DNA from: Caldifarciminota bacterium
GTDB lineage: Bacteria; Hydrothermota; Hydrothermia; B15-G9; WFZT01
Assembly (NCBI GenBank): GCA_026986235.1
Contig: JALSOY010000183.1
Span: 1-9,709, forward strand
Direction of reading: 5' to 3'
Length of the DNA: 9,709 bases
Shown: piece after piece, positions 1-6,845 of the stretch
Numbering within the stretch: the first letter of the stretch is position 1
How the letters are laid out: the number at the start of each line of letters is the position of its first letter
Notes under the pieces: generated by a model
Told to the model about the DNA's origin: nothing
Databases searched by the model: none
The model's input: only the letters and a program-made list of their open reading frames with translations
Made by a program: the position numbers and the translations under genes

Positions 1-296
1 ATTCCAACGAGGGAAACGAGAAGTGTGACTCCACCGAAAAACATGAGAGAGGCACCGAGGAAGTGGGCTTCTCTCCTGTTTTCCCTGGCCCTGAAATAGG
101 CAGGGATGAGTGCGGCCTGGACAGCATTTTCCGCAAAAATGTCCCTGAAGAGATTGGGAATCCTGAATGCAACATAGAAGGCGTCTGAAAGGCTGGATGC
201 TCCCAGAATGTATGCAATGGTGCTCTCCCGGATGAGTCCCAGAATCCGGGAAAGAAGGGTTGCAGATGCAAAGCTTCCAACTCCCCGGTATCTCAT
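1..296 (-). CDS. murJ: Lipid II flippase MurJ, N-terminal part (gene runs off the left edge)
   Basis: MurJ (MviN), of the MOP exporter superfamily, flips the lipid-linked peptidoglycan precursor across the inner membrane. Only the first 98 residues are present. The translation has the family's N-terminal signature SRILGLIRE (residues 16-24), then SDAFYVAFRIPNLFRDIFAE (37-56). By my alignment from memory to the E. coli protein, the functionally important residues are kept with an offset of one: Arg23, Asp38, Arg51 and Glu56 (Arg24, Asp39, Arg52 and Glu57 in E. coli). A hydrophobic segment begins near residue 79. The ATG shares its A with the TAA stop of the upstream MIP18-like gene (TAATG), so translation is probably coupled. 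The start has no Shine-Dalgarno of its own that I can see. The identification is firm; the rest of the gene lies outside the window. Confidence 0.93.
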   Translation of the reverse strand, partial: MRYRGVGSFASATLLSRILGLIRESTIAYILGASSLSDAFYVAFRIPNLFRDIFAENAVQAALIPAYFRARENRREAHFLGASLMFFGGVTLLVSLVG

Positions 297-607
297 TAAA
301 TCTGATAGCCGTAAGACCTCAGAATTTTCTTTCCTTCTTCGGATATCCTGTCAATGGACCACGGAGGGTCCCATACGATTTGAACCTTTACTTCTTCAAC
401 TCCCGGGAGCTCCTTCAGCTTTTCCTCGACATTGTAAGCCAGGACATTTGCAAGAGGGCATCCGGGAGCTGTCAGTGTCATCCTGATATTTATCTTTCCA
501 TCGTCTATTTCTATCCCGTAGATGAGCCCCAGATCCCAGATGTTTACGGGGATCTCCGGATCGTAAATCTCCTTCAAAACCTTTATGACTTCCTCCCTCG
601 TTGGCAT
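296..607 (-). CDS. MIP18/DUF59 family metal-sulfur cluster assembly factor (SufT/PaaD-like)
   Basis: A 103-residue protein of the MIP18 (DUF59, FeS_assembly_P) family. Its members help insert iron-sulfur clusters into target proteins; SufT and PaaD are relatives. The hallmark DPEIPVNIWDLGLIY lies at residues 16-30. The TAPGCP motif (47-52) carries the conserved cysteine, Cys50, and WDPPW lies at 79-83. The length matches a free-standing single-domain member. The start is an ATG with a strong AGGAGGT seven bases upstream. The gene sits between a lipoprotein gene and murJ. No suf or isc genes are visible, so its role here is general by inference. The flavoprotein with four clustered cysteines at 6838-7455 is one conceivable client, but nothing in the sequence links them. 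Confidence 0.93.
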   Translation of the reverse strand: MPTREEVIKVLKEIYDPEIPVNIWDLGLIYGIEIDDGKINIRMTLTAPGCPLANVLAYNVEEKLKELPGVEEVKVQIVWDPPWSIDRISEEGKKILRSYGYQI

Positions 608-614
608 GGTGTTT

Positions 615-621
615 ACCTCCT
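615..621 (-). promoter_or_regulatory. Ribosome binding site of the DUF59 gene, overlapping the upstream stop codon
   Basis: On the minus strand the sequence reads AGGAGGT, seven bases before the ATG at 607. Its first bases overlap the TAG stop (622-620) of the lipoprotein gene. This near-perfect Shine-Dalgarno supports the chosen start and suggests that ribosomes finishing the lipoprotein can restart on the next gene. Confidence 0.85.
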
Positions 622-1180
622 ATTGTTTGAATCTTCCCTTCAGTTCACTCCAGGTGATACCCACCTGAGAATCAGGCAAAAAGTCCTCCCATTTGTTTAT
701 GTAATAGAGTCCATCGTCCCTTAAAACTGTGGTAAAAAGAGATCTTCCATTTACGGACAGAGCCTCACCGTTTAATAGATTCAGGTGAATCGTATATTCA
801 AACAGAAGGGATACGGTGTCGCCTGATGAGTCAGCACTGACGAACCTGAGGGTTAACTCCGGGTTTGACCTTATTTGAGAAAACATGACACTTGCCGTCT
901 GAACCTCCACCGTTTTGTCCCATCCTGTAAAAAGGTCTGGATTCCTTGAGTATGTTAGAGAGTCTGGTAGAAAAACAAAATCTTCGTCAAAGCAGTTTGA
1001 GTAGTTCACGATATTAAGGTCTTCAAAGGCGTTTTCAAGGTTTCTTACTGCGATATGGGCGGAATCGGGGAGTATCCAGCCCGGGGTGGTCTCCGGCTTC
1101 TCCCTCTCCCTGAGCTTAAACATCTGGCACGAAACGGCGAGAAGAAAAATTCCTGACCAAATTAGTAAATTTTTTGTCAT
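620..1180 (-). CDS. Lipoprotein with an NTF2-like (SnoaL/DUF4440-type) domain
   Basis: A 186-residue protein of unknown specific function. It opens with MTKNLLIWSGIFLLAVSC: a short basic start, a hydrophobic stretch, and a cysteine at residue 18 preceded by AVS, a slightly atypical lipobox. It is therefore probably a lipid-anchored envelope protein. The rest looks like an NTF2-like cone fold. A first helix (about residues 47-62) leads to FDEDFVFLPDS, then GWDKTVEVQTASVMF, then paired strands, and finally DDGLYYINKWEDF, the usual closing strand of such domains. Fold assignment is by pattern only, and catalytic residues cannot be assigned. I chose the ATG at 1180. A TTG seven codons earlier lies just upstream of and partly over the -10 box, so it would not be in the mRNA. 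It is the first gene of the operon with DUF59 and murJ. Confidence 0.8.
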   Translation of the reverse strand: MTKNLLIWSGIFLLAVSCQMFKLREREKPETTPGWILPDSAHIAVRNLENAFEDLNIVNYSNCFDEDFVFLPDSLTYSRNPDLFTGWDKTVEVQTASVMFSQIRSNPELTLRFVSADSSGDTVSLLFEYTIHLNLLNGEALSVNGRSLFTTVLRDDGLYYINKWEDFLPDSQVGITWSELKGRFKQ

Positions 1181-1186
1181 GGTAGA

Positions 1187-1216
1187 ATTATAACACCTCA
1201 ATAACGACTTTTACAA
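1187..1216 (-). promoter_or_regulatory. Sigma-70-type promoter of the lipoprotein-DUF59-murJ operon, predicted leaderless
   Basis: Reading the minus strand, TTGTAA (1216-1211) is followed after 18 bases by a perfect TATAAT (1192-1187). TGT directly before it makes an extended -10 element. Only six bases (TCTACC) separate the -10 box from the ATG at 1180. Transcription would normally begin about seven bases past the -10 box, at or next to the A of the start codon. There is no Shine-Dalgarno in those six bases. Confidence 0.7.
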
Positions 1217-1328
1217 TTGACGGGCTCACGGGAACCTTTTGAAAATTAACACCCCTAAAAGTGAAAATGTGTATCCATTTGGAACAATCTTTATACCTAT
1301 TTTCTCTAAGTCCTGATCCCCCGTGGAC

Positions 1329-1357
1329 TTGACTTTTTTCTCCTTACAAATTAAGTT
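1329..1357 (+). promoter_or_regulatory. Weak candidate promoter for the 50-residue membrane protein
   Basis: TTGACT (1329-1334) is a good -35 match. The -10 at 17 bases is only TAAGTT (1352-1357). It points toward the small membrane protein gene about 60 bases downstream. Low certainty: the -10 matches three of six consensus bases and the surrounding DNA is AT-rich. Confidence 0.25.
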
Positions 1358-1403
1358 AAAAGCGAGATTTTGCCCCTGGGGAGGTAGTGAGAAAAATGAT
1401 CCA

Positions 1404-1410
1404 GAGGAGG
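1404..1410 (+). promoter_or_regulatory. Ribosome binding site of the 50-residue membrane protein
   Basis: GAGGAGG lies eight bases before the ATG at 1419. It is one of the strongest Shine-Dalgarno sequences in the window. It decides the start, because the reading frame is open further upstream but has no such signal there. Confidence 0.75.
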
Positions 1411-1418
1411 GATTGAAA

Positions 1419-1571
1419 ATGGAAAAGGTAGTGCCCGTGTGGATAGCTTTAACAGTTGCTAATTTTATATTTGAGGCCCTCACCAGGCGGCAGTGGTGGC
1501 ATGCTGTTGATAGAAGTATATTCCAGGGAATCGCACTCCTTGTTTACACTCTGATTTACTCTCCGTTTTAG
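1419..1571 (+). CDS. Small two-segment membrane protein, 50 residues, unrecognised
   Basis: I do not recognise this protein with certainty. It begins MEKVVPVWIALTVANFIFEA and ends in a second hydrophobic stretch, FQGIALLVYTLIYSPF. Between them lies a short charged and aromatic loop with RRQWWH and DRS. This gives two membrane segments (about residues 4-18 and 34-49) joined by a polar loop. Signs that it is real are the strong Shine-Dalgarno at ideal spacing, a plausible membrane hairpin, and an open position between two divergent promoters. The stop (1569-1571) lies just before the -35 box of the next gene. The 238 bases between its ATG and the lipoprotein ATG hold only the lipoprotein promoter and one weak candidate promoter. 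Function unknown; a small membrane regulator or a toxin-like peptide cannot be told apart. Confidence 0.6.
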   Translation: MEKVVPVWIALTVANFIFEALTRRQWWHAVDRSIFQGIALLVYTLIYSPF

Positions 1572-1577
1572 CCGGTC

Positions 1578-1607
1578 TTGTATATTTTGACGCAGGTCAG
1601 TTATAAT
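1578..1607 (+). promoter_or_regulatory. Sigma-70-type promoter of the eight-gene plus-strand operon, predicted leaderless
   Basis: TTGTAT (1578-1583) is followed after 18 bases by a perfect TATAAT (1602-1607). The ATG of the PorV-like gene is only eight bases further on (1616). The expected transcription start therefore falls within a few bases of the ATG, and no Shine-Dalgarno is present. The spacing and the TTGTA start of the -35 match the divergent promoter at 1187-1216. A TTGACG at 1587-1592 is too close to the -10 to be the -35. Confidence 0.65.
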
Positions 1608-1615
1608 TGAAAAGT

Positions 1616-2455
1616 ATGAAACAGCTGGTATATCTTCTGGTTTCCATTTCGATTCTGCAGGCCGCATTTGAGTTCAGGTACAGCGGAGCGAGGTCTGATG
1701 CTCTCGCCGGCAGTTACACCGCAATTGCGGAAGGTGTCGAGGGTGCAATTTTCAACCCGGCCTCACTCGGCTATATATCCAGGAGAGAGATTTCAGCCTA
1801 CTACAGCTATCTTTACTCCTCCCTTGGTTCAGGCTTAAAACACCTCTCCCTTATGACAGGCCCGTTTAAATTTCTGAAAGGTTCATTTTCTATTTCCATT
1901 CTGAGGCTCAGTGCAAGCTTTGATAACTGGGGTACTTATGCGGAAAACACCGTGGTCTTCTCCCACGGCATTCAGGTGTCAGATCGTTTACTTGCAGGTG
2001 TGAGTTTGAACATTTACTACCTTCAGAATCCCGGTGATCTTGGAAACGCTCTCGCTTTTGGATTTGACATGGGGTTACTCGCCAGAATCTACGACAGGTG
2101 GAAAATGGGAATAATGGTACATAATCTGAATAACCCTTCCCTTGAGGCAGAAGGTGGAAGGGAGGAGCTTCCCCTATGGTTGTCCGCCGGAGTATCCTAC
2201 CGTATCGGTAAGTACTCCCTTACATCTGTGGATTTCCGCAAATCACGCGATCACGATCTCAGGGTTTCCATAGGAGAGGAAGTGAAGATAGCAGATTACC
2301 TGAAAGTGAGAGCAGGTGTGTTGAACGAGGGAGATCTGTTCAGATTCTCCTCCGGTTTCGGCACCACCCTCGGTAGATTTGGACTCGATTACGCAATAGT
2401 CTTTAATCCGGATTTACCTCTTACACACACTCTTTCTTTCAGATTTGTTCTCTGA
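1616..2455 (+). CDS. PorV/UPF0164-like outer membrane beta-barrel protein
   Basis: A 279-residue secreted barrel. An N-terminal signal peptide (MKQLVYLLVSISILQAA) probably ends near residue 17. The mature protein starts with the family's hallmark: GARSDALAGSYTAIAEGVEG followed by AIFNPASLGY, the 'GAR...AGG.Y.A.A...A...NPAGL' pattern of PorV/PorQ and UPF0164 proteins, which resemble FadL barrels. Alternating hydrophobic strands follow to the C-terminus, which ends HTLSFRFVL. In T9SS bacteria PorV accepts substrates bearing a C-terminal sorting domain. Whether this shorter protein does so is inference, supported by a candidate cargo at the end of the same operon. The start is the ATG eight bases after a TATAAT box; a TTG three codons earlier overlaps that box and is rejected. 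The next gene begins 31 bases downstream. Confidence 0.78.
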   Translation: MKQLVYLLVSISILQAAFEFRYSGARSDALAGSYTAIAEGVEGAIFNPASLGYISRREISAYYSYLYSSLGSGLKHLSLMTGPFKFLKGSFSISILRLSASFDNWGTYAENTVVFSHGIQVSDRLLAGVSLNIYYLQNPGDLGNALAFGFDMGLLARIYDRWKMGIMVHNLNNPSLEAEGGREELPLWLSAGVSYRIGKYSLTSVDFRKSRDHDLRVSIGEEVKIADYLKVRAGVLNEGDLFRFSSGFGTTLGRFGLDYAIVFNPDLPLTHTLSFRFVL

Positions 2456-2472
2456 TTTTTGACATTCTAAAT

Positions 2473-2479
2473 GGAGGAG
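2473..2479 (+). promoter_or_regulatory. Ribosome binding site fixing a GTG start
   Basis: GGAGGAG lies seven bases before the GTG at 2487. It supports that GTG as the start of the helix-hairpin-helix/barrel gene, where no ATG is available nearby in frame. Confidence 0.75.
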
Positions 2480-2486
2480 CTTTGAG

Positions 2487-4928
2487 GTGAATATTCTTTT
2501 TTTAATTTTCCTGGCTTTAAATTTTAAGCTTGACATCAACAACGCTACGCTTGATGAAATAAAGAAACTCCCTGTAGGTTATCAGGACGCAGACTCTATT
2601 TACCGCAGTATTAAAAAGTTAAATCCGGATACAGGAGTTACCTACGAAGAGATTCTCGCTACCTGCAGGGTGCCTGAAGAGAAGGCGAGGCGTATTTACA
2701 ACTACATCTTTTTCCACGGAGGCATAAGAAGCTATTATGAACTTTCGAAGATAAGGGGTGTAAATCCGGGGGACCTTGCAAGGTGGAAAAAGTACATTTT
2801 TATTTCTACCCGGAGGGAGGGGAGGGACCTTATTTTCAACATTCAGAGAGTGAGATCCCGTACGGCAAGCGAAGAATCTCCAAGAGAAAGTGCCCTTGAC
2901 TGGTGGATATTGAAGTTGATCGAACCCATAAATGTCAACAGGGCCTGGGTTGACGAGCTTTACGCCCTTGACAGAGTCTCACTGATTGATGCCGCTGCTG
3001 TGGTCAGATACTCGAGAATTCTACCTCTCAGGAACTCCAGAGATTTGAGGAGAGTCCCTCATCTGTCCTACTACGGATACAGAAATATGGTGAATTTTGT
3101 AAAATTCAAGGACATGCCACCTGAACCGGTTAACGGATGGGCAAACTTTTACCTTTCTTATTCTCCCGGTATTTACATTGGTGAGTCGAGCCTGAATGAT
3201 ATCATATCTGAGCTTTCTGACACTGCTTCGAGGGATCTGTATCTTGAAAGGGGATGGACAGACGCACAGGTCGATTCCCTGAGAGCACGGCTTATTCAAG
3301 AGAGACGATTTATATCAGGTCTTGAGTCAGCCCCATTCTACAGGCTCAAGGTCGTAGGAAACATTCAGGGAAAATTCAGATTTGGTGCGCTTTTTGAACA
3401 CAGTACATTTGATAACCTGAGAAAGGGGTTTGGCGGAATCGAGAGAATCAGGATTTATAAGCACCTGTTTTTAAGTAAGCTGTATGTTGGAGACCTGAGG
3501 GCCACATTCGGACAGGGGCTATTGCTCGATAACAGTGATGAGCTGAGGGATAGACTTATCAGCCATGCGCGGGGCATTTTCGGTGACATCACATCCAGCA
3601 GTCAGTTTGCCTTCAGGGGTGTGGCCGCTGAATTCAGGTATCTCGGCTTTAACCCCATTTTTGTTTACTCTAAAAACGAGAGGAACGCCATACCAGACAG
3701 AGGGGGGAATCCGCTTTTTTACTATACGGGAAGCGTGGTTCCTCCCACTTTCAGAGATAAGATAGGTGAATCTGTTTTTGCCACCAGCATCAGGTTAAAT
3801 CTCGGAGGTAACACACTTCCCGTTGGTACGCAGATTGCCCTTAATTTTTTAAAGTTGAAGTACGATCGCCCCTTCTCACTTAGATGGACGGATCTCGTAA
3901 AACCGTATTCCAGAGAGGGAGTCGAAGGTGGTGAGTTTAACTGGAAGCTCGGAAAAGACAACGATTATGGGGGACTTGAGTTCCGTACGGTACTGTTCCC
4001 CTTTTCCATTGAAATGGAATTTGCCCACCAGAGACATGCCGGCAACGCCTTTTTACTGAAGAGCCGGATACAGGAAAATCCCTATTATTTCAACATAATT
4101 CTGAGACACTGCGATGTTGATTACACGAATCCCTACATGAGAACTTTTCAGGAGGCATCGAGATTTGAATACACCGTGCTTGAGAGGAGTTATAGACTCA
4201 ACGATCCCCTGTATTCTGAACTCACAACCTTTCCTGTGCCAAAGCCTGAGACGGGATTCTATGTGGAGACGAGATACCAGATTTCTGGAAAGTTACTTTT
4301 CCCGAGGGTTTATCTCGATGTATGGAGGGACAACACCACTTATCTAAAGAACTTCAGATTTCAGGGGAGTGTGGAGTACAGGATCATAAGTCCTTTAAGG
4401 TTCCGGTTTACTCAAAAGATCCAGAACAGGAGAGCAAACCGTTATCTGGGTATAACGAGGAGTCTCACATACGAGAACACCCTGAGACTTTATTATGTTT
4501 CCCGTGGCACATATATGGGAATAACCCTCAGGTACTCCAGAGTCTTTCTCACTGCAAGAGAGGATTATGATAACGAGATAGAGGGAGGTTATCTTGCTGT
4601 AGACATCAGAAAACCAGTGGGAAGAACACTTGATATCAGACTTGGCTCAACGGTCTGGAAAAACGATGGCATGTCCCAGTGGGGATTCGAGGACACGGGA
4701 ATCGACTTCATGTACGGCAAAGGAGAGAAGCTTTATGTTTCTCTCGTGGAAAGGGTGGCAAAAAATCTGGGATTGAGGATGAAATTCAGGTGGAAAAATA
4801 CCTACTTCCCGCACGGAGGTTTGATAGGGCAGAGGGTGTACAATCCGGAGACAGGGGAGGAGCTTCTCTGGTTTGACGAGGTTCGGAAGGAGTTCAGATT
4901 CAGCTTGACCCTTGACTACAGGTTTTAA
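2487..4928 (+). CDS. Helix-hairpin-helix / outer membrane beta-barrel fusion protein
   Basis: An 813-residue protein with a short hydrophobic signal sequence (MNILFLIFLALNF). Two ComEA-like helix-hairpin-helix units follow. Unit one (about 15-75) opens LDINNATLDEIKKLPVGYQD; a further hairpin lies at about 80-104 (ELSKIRGVNPGDLARWKKYI). Unit two (about 148-206) opens INVNRAWVDELYALDRVSLI and continues LRNSRDLRRVPHLSYYG. From about 218 to the end the chain alternates hydrophobic and polar residues with many Tyr, Phe and Arg, and closes with FRFSLTLDYRF. That is typical of a large outer-membrane barrel with a terminal aromatic for BAM-dependent insertion. ComEA hairpins bind DNA through a Gly-x-Gly turn; here that glycine pattern is weakened in unit one and absent in unit two. 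DNA handling at the outer membrane is therefore possible but unproven. acpS starts three bases after the stop. Confidence 0.8.
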   Translation: MNILFLIFLALNFKLDINNATLDEIKKLPVGYQDADSIYRSIKKLNPDTGVTYEEILATCRVPEEKARRIYNYIFFHGGIRSYYELSKIRGVNPGDLARWKKYIFISTRREGRDLIFNIQRVRSRTASEESPRESALDWWILKLIEPINVNRAWVDELYALDRVSLIDAAAVVRYSRILPLRNSRDLRRVPHLSYYGYRNMVNFVKFKDMPPEPVNGWANFYLSYSPGIYIGESSLNDIISELSDTASRDLYLERGWTDAQVDSLRARLIQERRFISGLESAPFYRLKVVGNIQGKFRFGALFEHSTFDNLRKGFGGIERIRIYKHLFLSKLYVGDLRATFGQGLLLDNSDELRDRLISHARGIFGDITSSSQFAFRGVAAEFRYLGFNPIFVYSKNERNAIPDRGGNPLFYYTGSVVPPTFRDKIGESVFATSIRLNLGGNTLPVGTQIALNFLKLKYDRPFSLRWTDLVKPYSREGVEGGEFNWKLGKDNDYGGLEFRTVLFPFSIEMEFAHQRHAGNAFLLKSRIQENPYYFNIILRHCDVDYTNPYMRTFQEASRFEYTVLERSYRLNDPLYSELTTFPVPKPETGFYVETRYQISGKLLFPRVYLDVWRDNTTYLKNFRFQGSVEYRIISPLRFRFTQKIQNRRANRYLGITRSLTYENTLRLYYVSRGTYMGITLRYSRVFLTAREDYDNEIEGGYLAVDIRKPVGRTLDIRLGSTVWKNDGMSQWGFEDTGIDFMYGKGEKLYVSLVERVAKNLGLRMKFRWKNTYFPHGGLIGQRVYNPETGEELLWFDEVRKEFRFSLTLDYRF

Positions 4929-4931
4929 TTT

Positions 4932-5312
4932 ATGCCGGTTTCTGTGGGGATTGATCTTGTTGATATCAAAAGACTCAGGAAGGTCTTTGAAAGGCATGGA
5001 GAACGGTTTAAAAAGCGAATTTTTACCGATCACGAGGTGAATGAGTGTGAGAAGAGGAAGAGGTATGATGAATGTTACGCCGCAAGGTTTGCTGCAAAGG
5101 AAGCCTTTTCAAAGGCAATGGGTACAGGAATGAGGCGGGGTGTAAGGTTTAGAGACATAGAGGTTATAAATCTTCCAAGCGGCAAGCCCGTTCTTCGCCT
5201 GTATGGAAGGGTAAAAGAACTGGCAGGGGATGCCTCTTTTGATGTGAGTATCACTCACACGGAAGATTTTGCCATTGCCGTTGTGGTTCTTTTCAGAGGT
5301 GAGGATGGATAG
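4932..5312 (+). CDS. acpS: Holo-[acyl-carrier-protein] synthase AcpS
   Basis: AcpS transfers the 4'-phosphopantetheine arm from coenzyme A to a serine of apo-acyl carrier protein, making it active for fatty acid synthesis in the cytoplasm. At 126 residues it has the usual AcpS length. The conserved blocks are in order: GIDLVDI (6-12) with the metal ligand Asp8; ARFAAKEAFSKAMGTG (51-66) with Glu57 and Lys61; and SITHTEDFAIAVV (106-118). The ATG starts three bases after the preceding stop, with only a weak Shine-Dalgarno-like ACAGG upstream, so translation probably depends on the gene before it. The last eight bases overlap arcC. In many bacteria acpS neighbours small housekeeping genes, so its place next to envelope genes is not informative by itself. 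Confidence 0.95.
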   Translation: MPVSVGIDLVDIKRLRKVFERHGERFKKRIFTDHEVNECEKRKRYDECYAARFAAKEAFSKAMGTGMRRGVRFRDIEVINLPSGKPVLRLYGRVKELAGDASFDVSITHTEDFAIAVVVLFRGEDG

Positions 5313-6246
5313 AAAGGTTGTTATAGCCTTGGGTGGAAATGCCATAAGGAGAAAGGGAGAGCCTTTTACCATCGAGCATCAGTTTAACAGGGCAAAGAAA
5401 ACCCTTGCACCCATAGTTGAACTGATCAGAGAGGGTTACAGAATCGTTATTACCCATGGAAATGGGCCTCAAGTGGGAGTAGAGCTTTTCAGGAATCTCC
5501 TGGCATCCGACACCTACCCACCATATCCGCTTGATGTATTAAACGCAGAGACGCAGGGATGGATGGGATACCTGATCTCACTTGCACTTACCAACAGAAT
5601 GATGGATCTAAGAATGAGAAGACATGTGACAACTGTAATAACCAGGATAATAGTTGATAAGAAAGACCCTGCCTTTGAAAGACCTACAAAACCCATAGGG
5701 AGATTCTTTTCAGAAGAGGAGATGAGGGAGGTCAGGAGAAAGTTTCCCCAGCTCGAGTTCGTTAACGATGCCAACAGGGGCTGGCGGGTTGTGGTACCAT
5801 CTCCCAGGCCACTTGAGGTCCTTGAGGCAGGTGAGATAAAAAAGCTGGTGGACGATGGGGAGATAGTTATTGCAGCCGGAGGTGGCGGGATACCCATAGT
5901 GAAAGAAAACGGTGGATTCCGTGGAGTTGAAGCCGTCATAGATAAGGATCTCGCTTCTGCAGTACTGGCTCGAAACATAGGGGCTCAGAAGCTCGTAATT
6001 CTCACTGAGGTCCCGAATGTTTACTTAAACTACGGTCTCCCGGACCAGAAGCCCATAGGAGAAATCCACCTGCAGGATATGAAAAGGTACTTCCAGGAAG
6101 GCCAGTTTCCTCCAGGAAATATGGGACCAAAAGTGGAGGCCGCCATAAACTTTCTTGAAAATGGAGGCAATGAGGTTATTATTACCTCACTTGAAAATTC
6201 GCTCGAGGCAATTCACGGAAAAGGAGGCACGAGGATTGTACCATGA
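5305..6246 (+). CDS. arcC: Carbamate kinase
   Basis: Carbamate kinase interconverts ATP plus carbamate (from ammonia and bicarbonate) and ADP plus carbamoyl phosphate. It often makes ATP at the end of arginine or purine-derivative breakdown. The 313 residues match the family length of about 310. Visible blocks: ALGGNA (8-13), HGNGPQVG (51-58), AETQGWMGY (81-89), DPAFERPTKPIG (121-132), VPSPRP (164-169), AAGGGGIP (190-197), DKDLASA (213-219), FPPGNMGPKV (268-277) and a C-terminal GT. The lysines at 129, 214 and 276 sit in blocks that hold active-site lysines in the family. I chose the ATG at 5305, just after AGAGGTGAGG. The reading frame is open back to 5269, but that region lies inside acpS. 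The gene overlaps acpS by eight bases and the next gene by four (ATGA). No arginine deiminase or ornithine carbamoyltransferase gene is in the window, so the direction of the reaction is unknown. Confidence 0.95.
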   Translation: MDRKVVIALGGNAIRRKGEPFTIEHQFNRAKKTLAPIVELIREGYRIVITHGNGPQVGVELFRNLLASDTYPPYPLDVLNAETQGWMGYLISLALTNRMMDLRMRRHVTTVITRIIVDKKDPAFERPTKPIGRFFSEEEMREVRRKFPQLEFVNDANRGWRVVVPSPRPLEVLEAGEIKKLVDDGEIVIAAGGGGIPIVKENGGFRGVEAVIDKDLASAVLARNIGAQKLVILTEVPNVYLNYGLPDQKPIGEIHLQDMKRYFQEGQFPPGNMGPKVEAAINFLENGGNEVIITSLENSLEAIHGKGGTRIVP

Positions 6247-6845
6247 AAATAGAAGAAAAATTGATAGGACTTGGACTCCAGGTGAGAACACTGGAGATCC
6301 ACGAAATAGACATGGGAAAAGCAGATTTTTCGCATCTCTTAATAAGTCTCTCGGCAGGTACGACAGATCTCCTGGAGCATGAGATCCAGGACATGAGGCA
6401 GATTTTTAAAGCCGTCGGGACAGACCCCTCACGATACAGGCCTTCAGCCGAGGCCCTCATCAGAAGACTGATTAACGGAAAGAGTATTCCCTCGATCAAC
6501 CCCGTTGTGGACATAAATAACTACATATCCATCAGGTACAGGATTCCCATTGGAGTGTACGATCTCGATGAGATACGGCCCCCGGTCGAAGTTCGCGTCG
6601 GCAGAGAAGGTGAAAGGTATCAGGCAATAAACAACAGGATTTTTAATCTCAGAAACAAGATTGCCGCCTTTGACAGACTCGGTGGATTTGGAAGCCCCAT
6701 TTCTGATTCGAGGAGGACCATGACCACCTTCAGAACGAGAAATCTTTTCGTGATTTTTTATGCACCGAGATCTGCCAGAGTTGACGAGGCAATGAAAGAA
6801 TACCTTGATCTCGTAAAAAACCTCAGGAAGGAAAATCATGTGTAA
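6243..6845 (+). CDS. Solo B3/4 domain protein (PheRS beta-like tRNA editing domain)
   Basis: A 200-residue cytosolic protein of the free-standing B3/B4 family, related to the editing region of the phenylalanyl-tRNA synthetase beta chain. In the synthetase that region hydrolyses mischarged Tyr-tRNA(Phe). The diagnostic stretch runs from about residue 53 to 110: IFKAVGTDPSRYRPSAEALI, then RRLINGKSIPSINPVVDINN, then RYRIPIGVYDLDEI. A second conserved block, GGFGSPISDSRRTMTT, lies at 148-163. The substrate of the solo proteins is not settled, so I infer removal of a wrong aminoacyl group from a tRNA only from homology. The start overlaps the arcC stop as ATGA, with GAGG eight bases upstream; the end overlaps the next gene by eight bases. 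No pheS or pheT gene is nearby. Confidence 0.87.
   Translation: MKIEEKLIGLGLQVRTLEIHEIDMGKADFSHLLISLSAGTTDLLEHEIQDMRQIFKAVGTDPSRYRPSAEALIRRLINGKSIPSINPVVDINNYISIRYRIPIGVYDLDEIRPPVEVRVGREGERYQAINNRIFNLRNKIAAFDRLGGFGSPISDSRRTMTTFRTRNLFVIFYAPRSARVDEAMKEYLDLVKNLRKENHV

Noticed and set aside
260..724. Plus-strand open frame of 154 codons opposite the DUF59 gene
   Set aside because: It covers the complement of the well-supported DUF59 gene and the edges of its neighbours. The translation shows no family pattern.
1202..1418. Possible riboswitch or attenuator in the divergent region
   Set aside because: The region lies upstream of both promoters or before a simple Shine-Dalgarno. I found no long stem, anti-terminator pair or known aptamer core.
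1226..1483. Minus-strand open frame of 85 codons in the divergent region
   Set aside because: No Shine-Dalgarno, and it runs antisense to the small membrane protein whose plus-strand start has a very strong one. The translation has no recognisable pattern.
1587..1607. TTGACG at 1587-1592 as the -35 of the PorV-like gene
   Set aside because: Only nine bases separate it from the TATAAT box. TTGTAT at 1578 gives an acceptable spacing of 18.
4647..5033. Minus-strand open frame of 128 codons across the barrel gene end and acpS
   Set aside because: Antisense to two supported genes with no recognisable motif.
5514..5978. Minus-strand open frame of 154 codons inside arcC
   Set aside because: Serine- and isoleucine-rich translation typical of the antisense of a conserved enzyme; arcC is beyond doubt.
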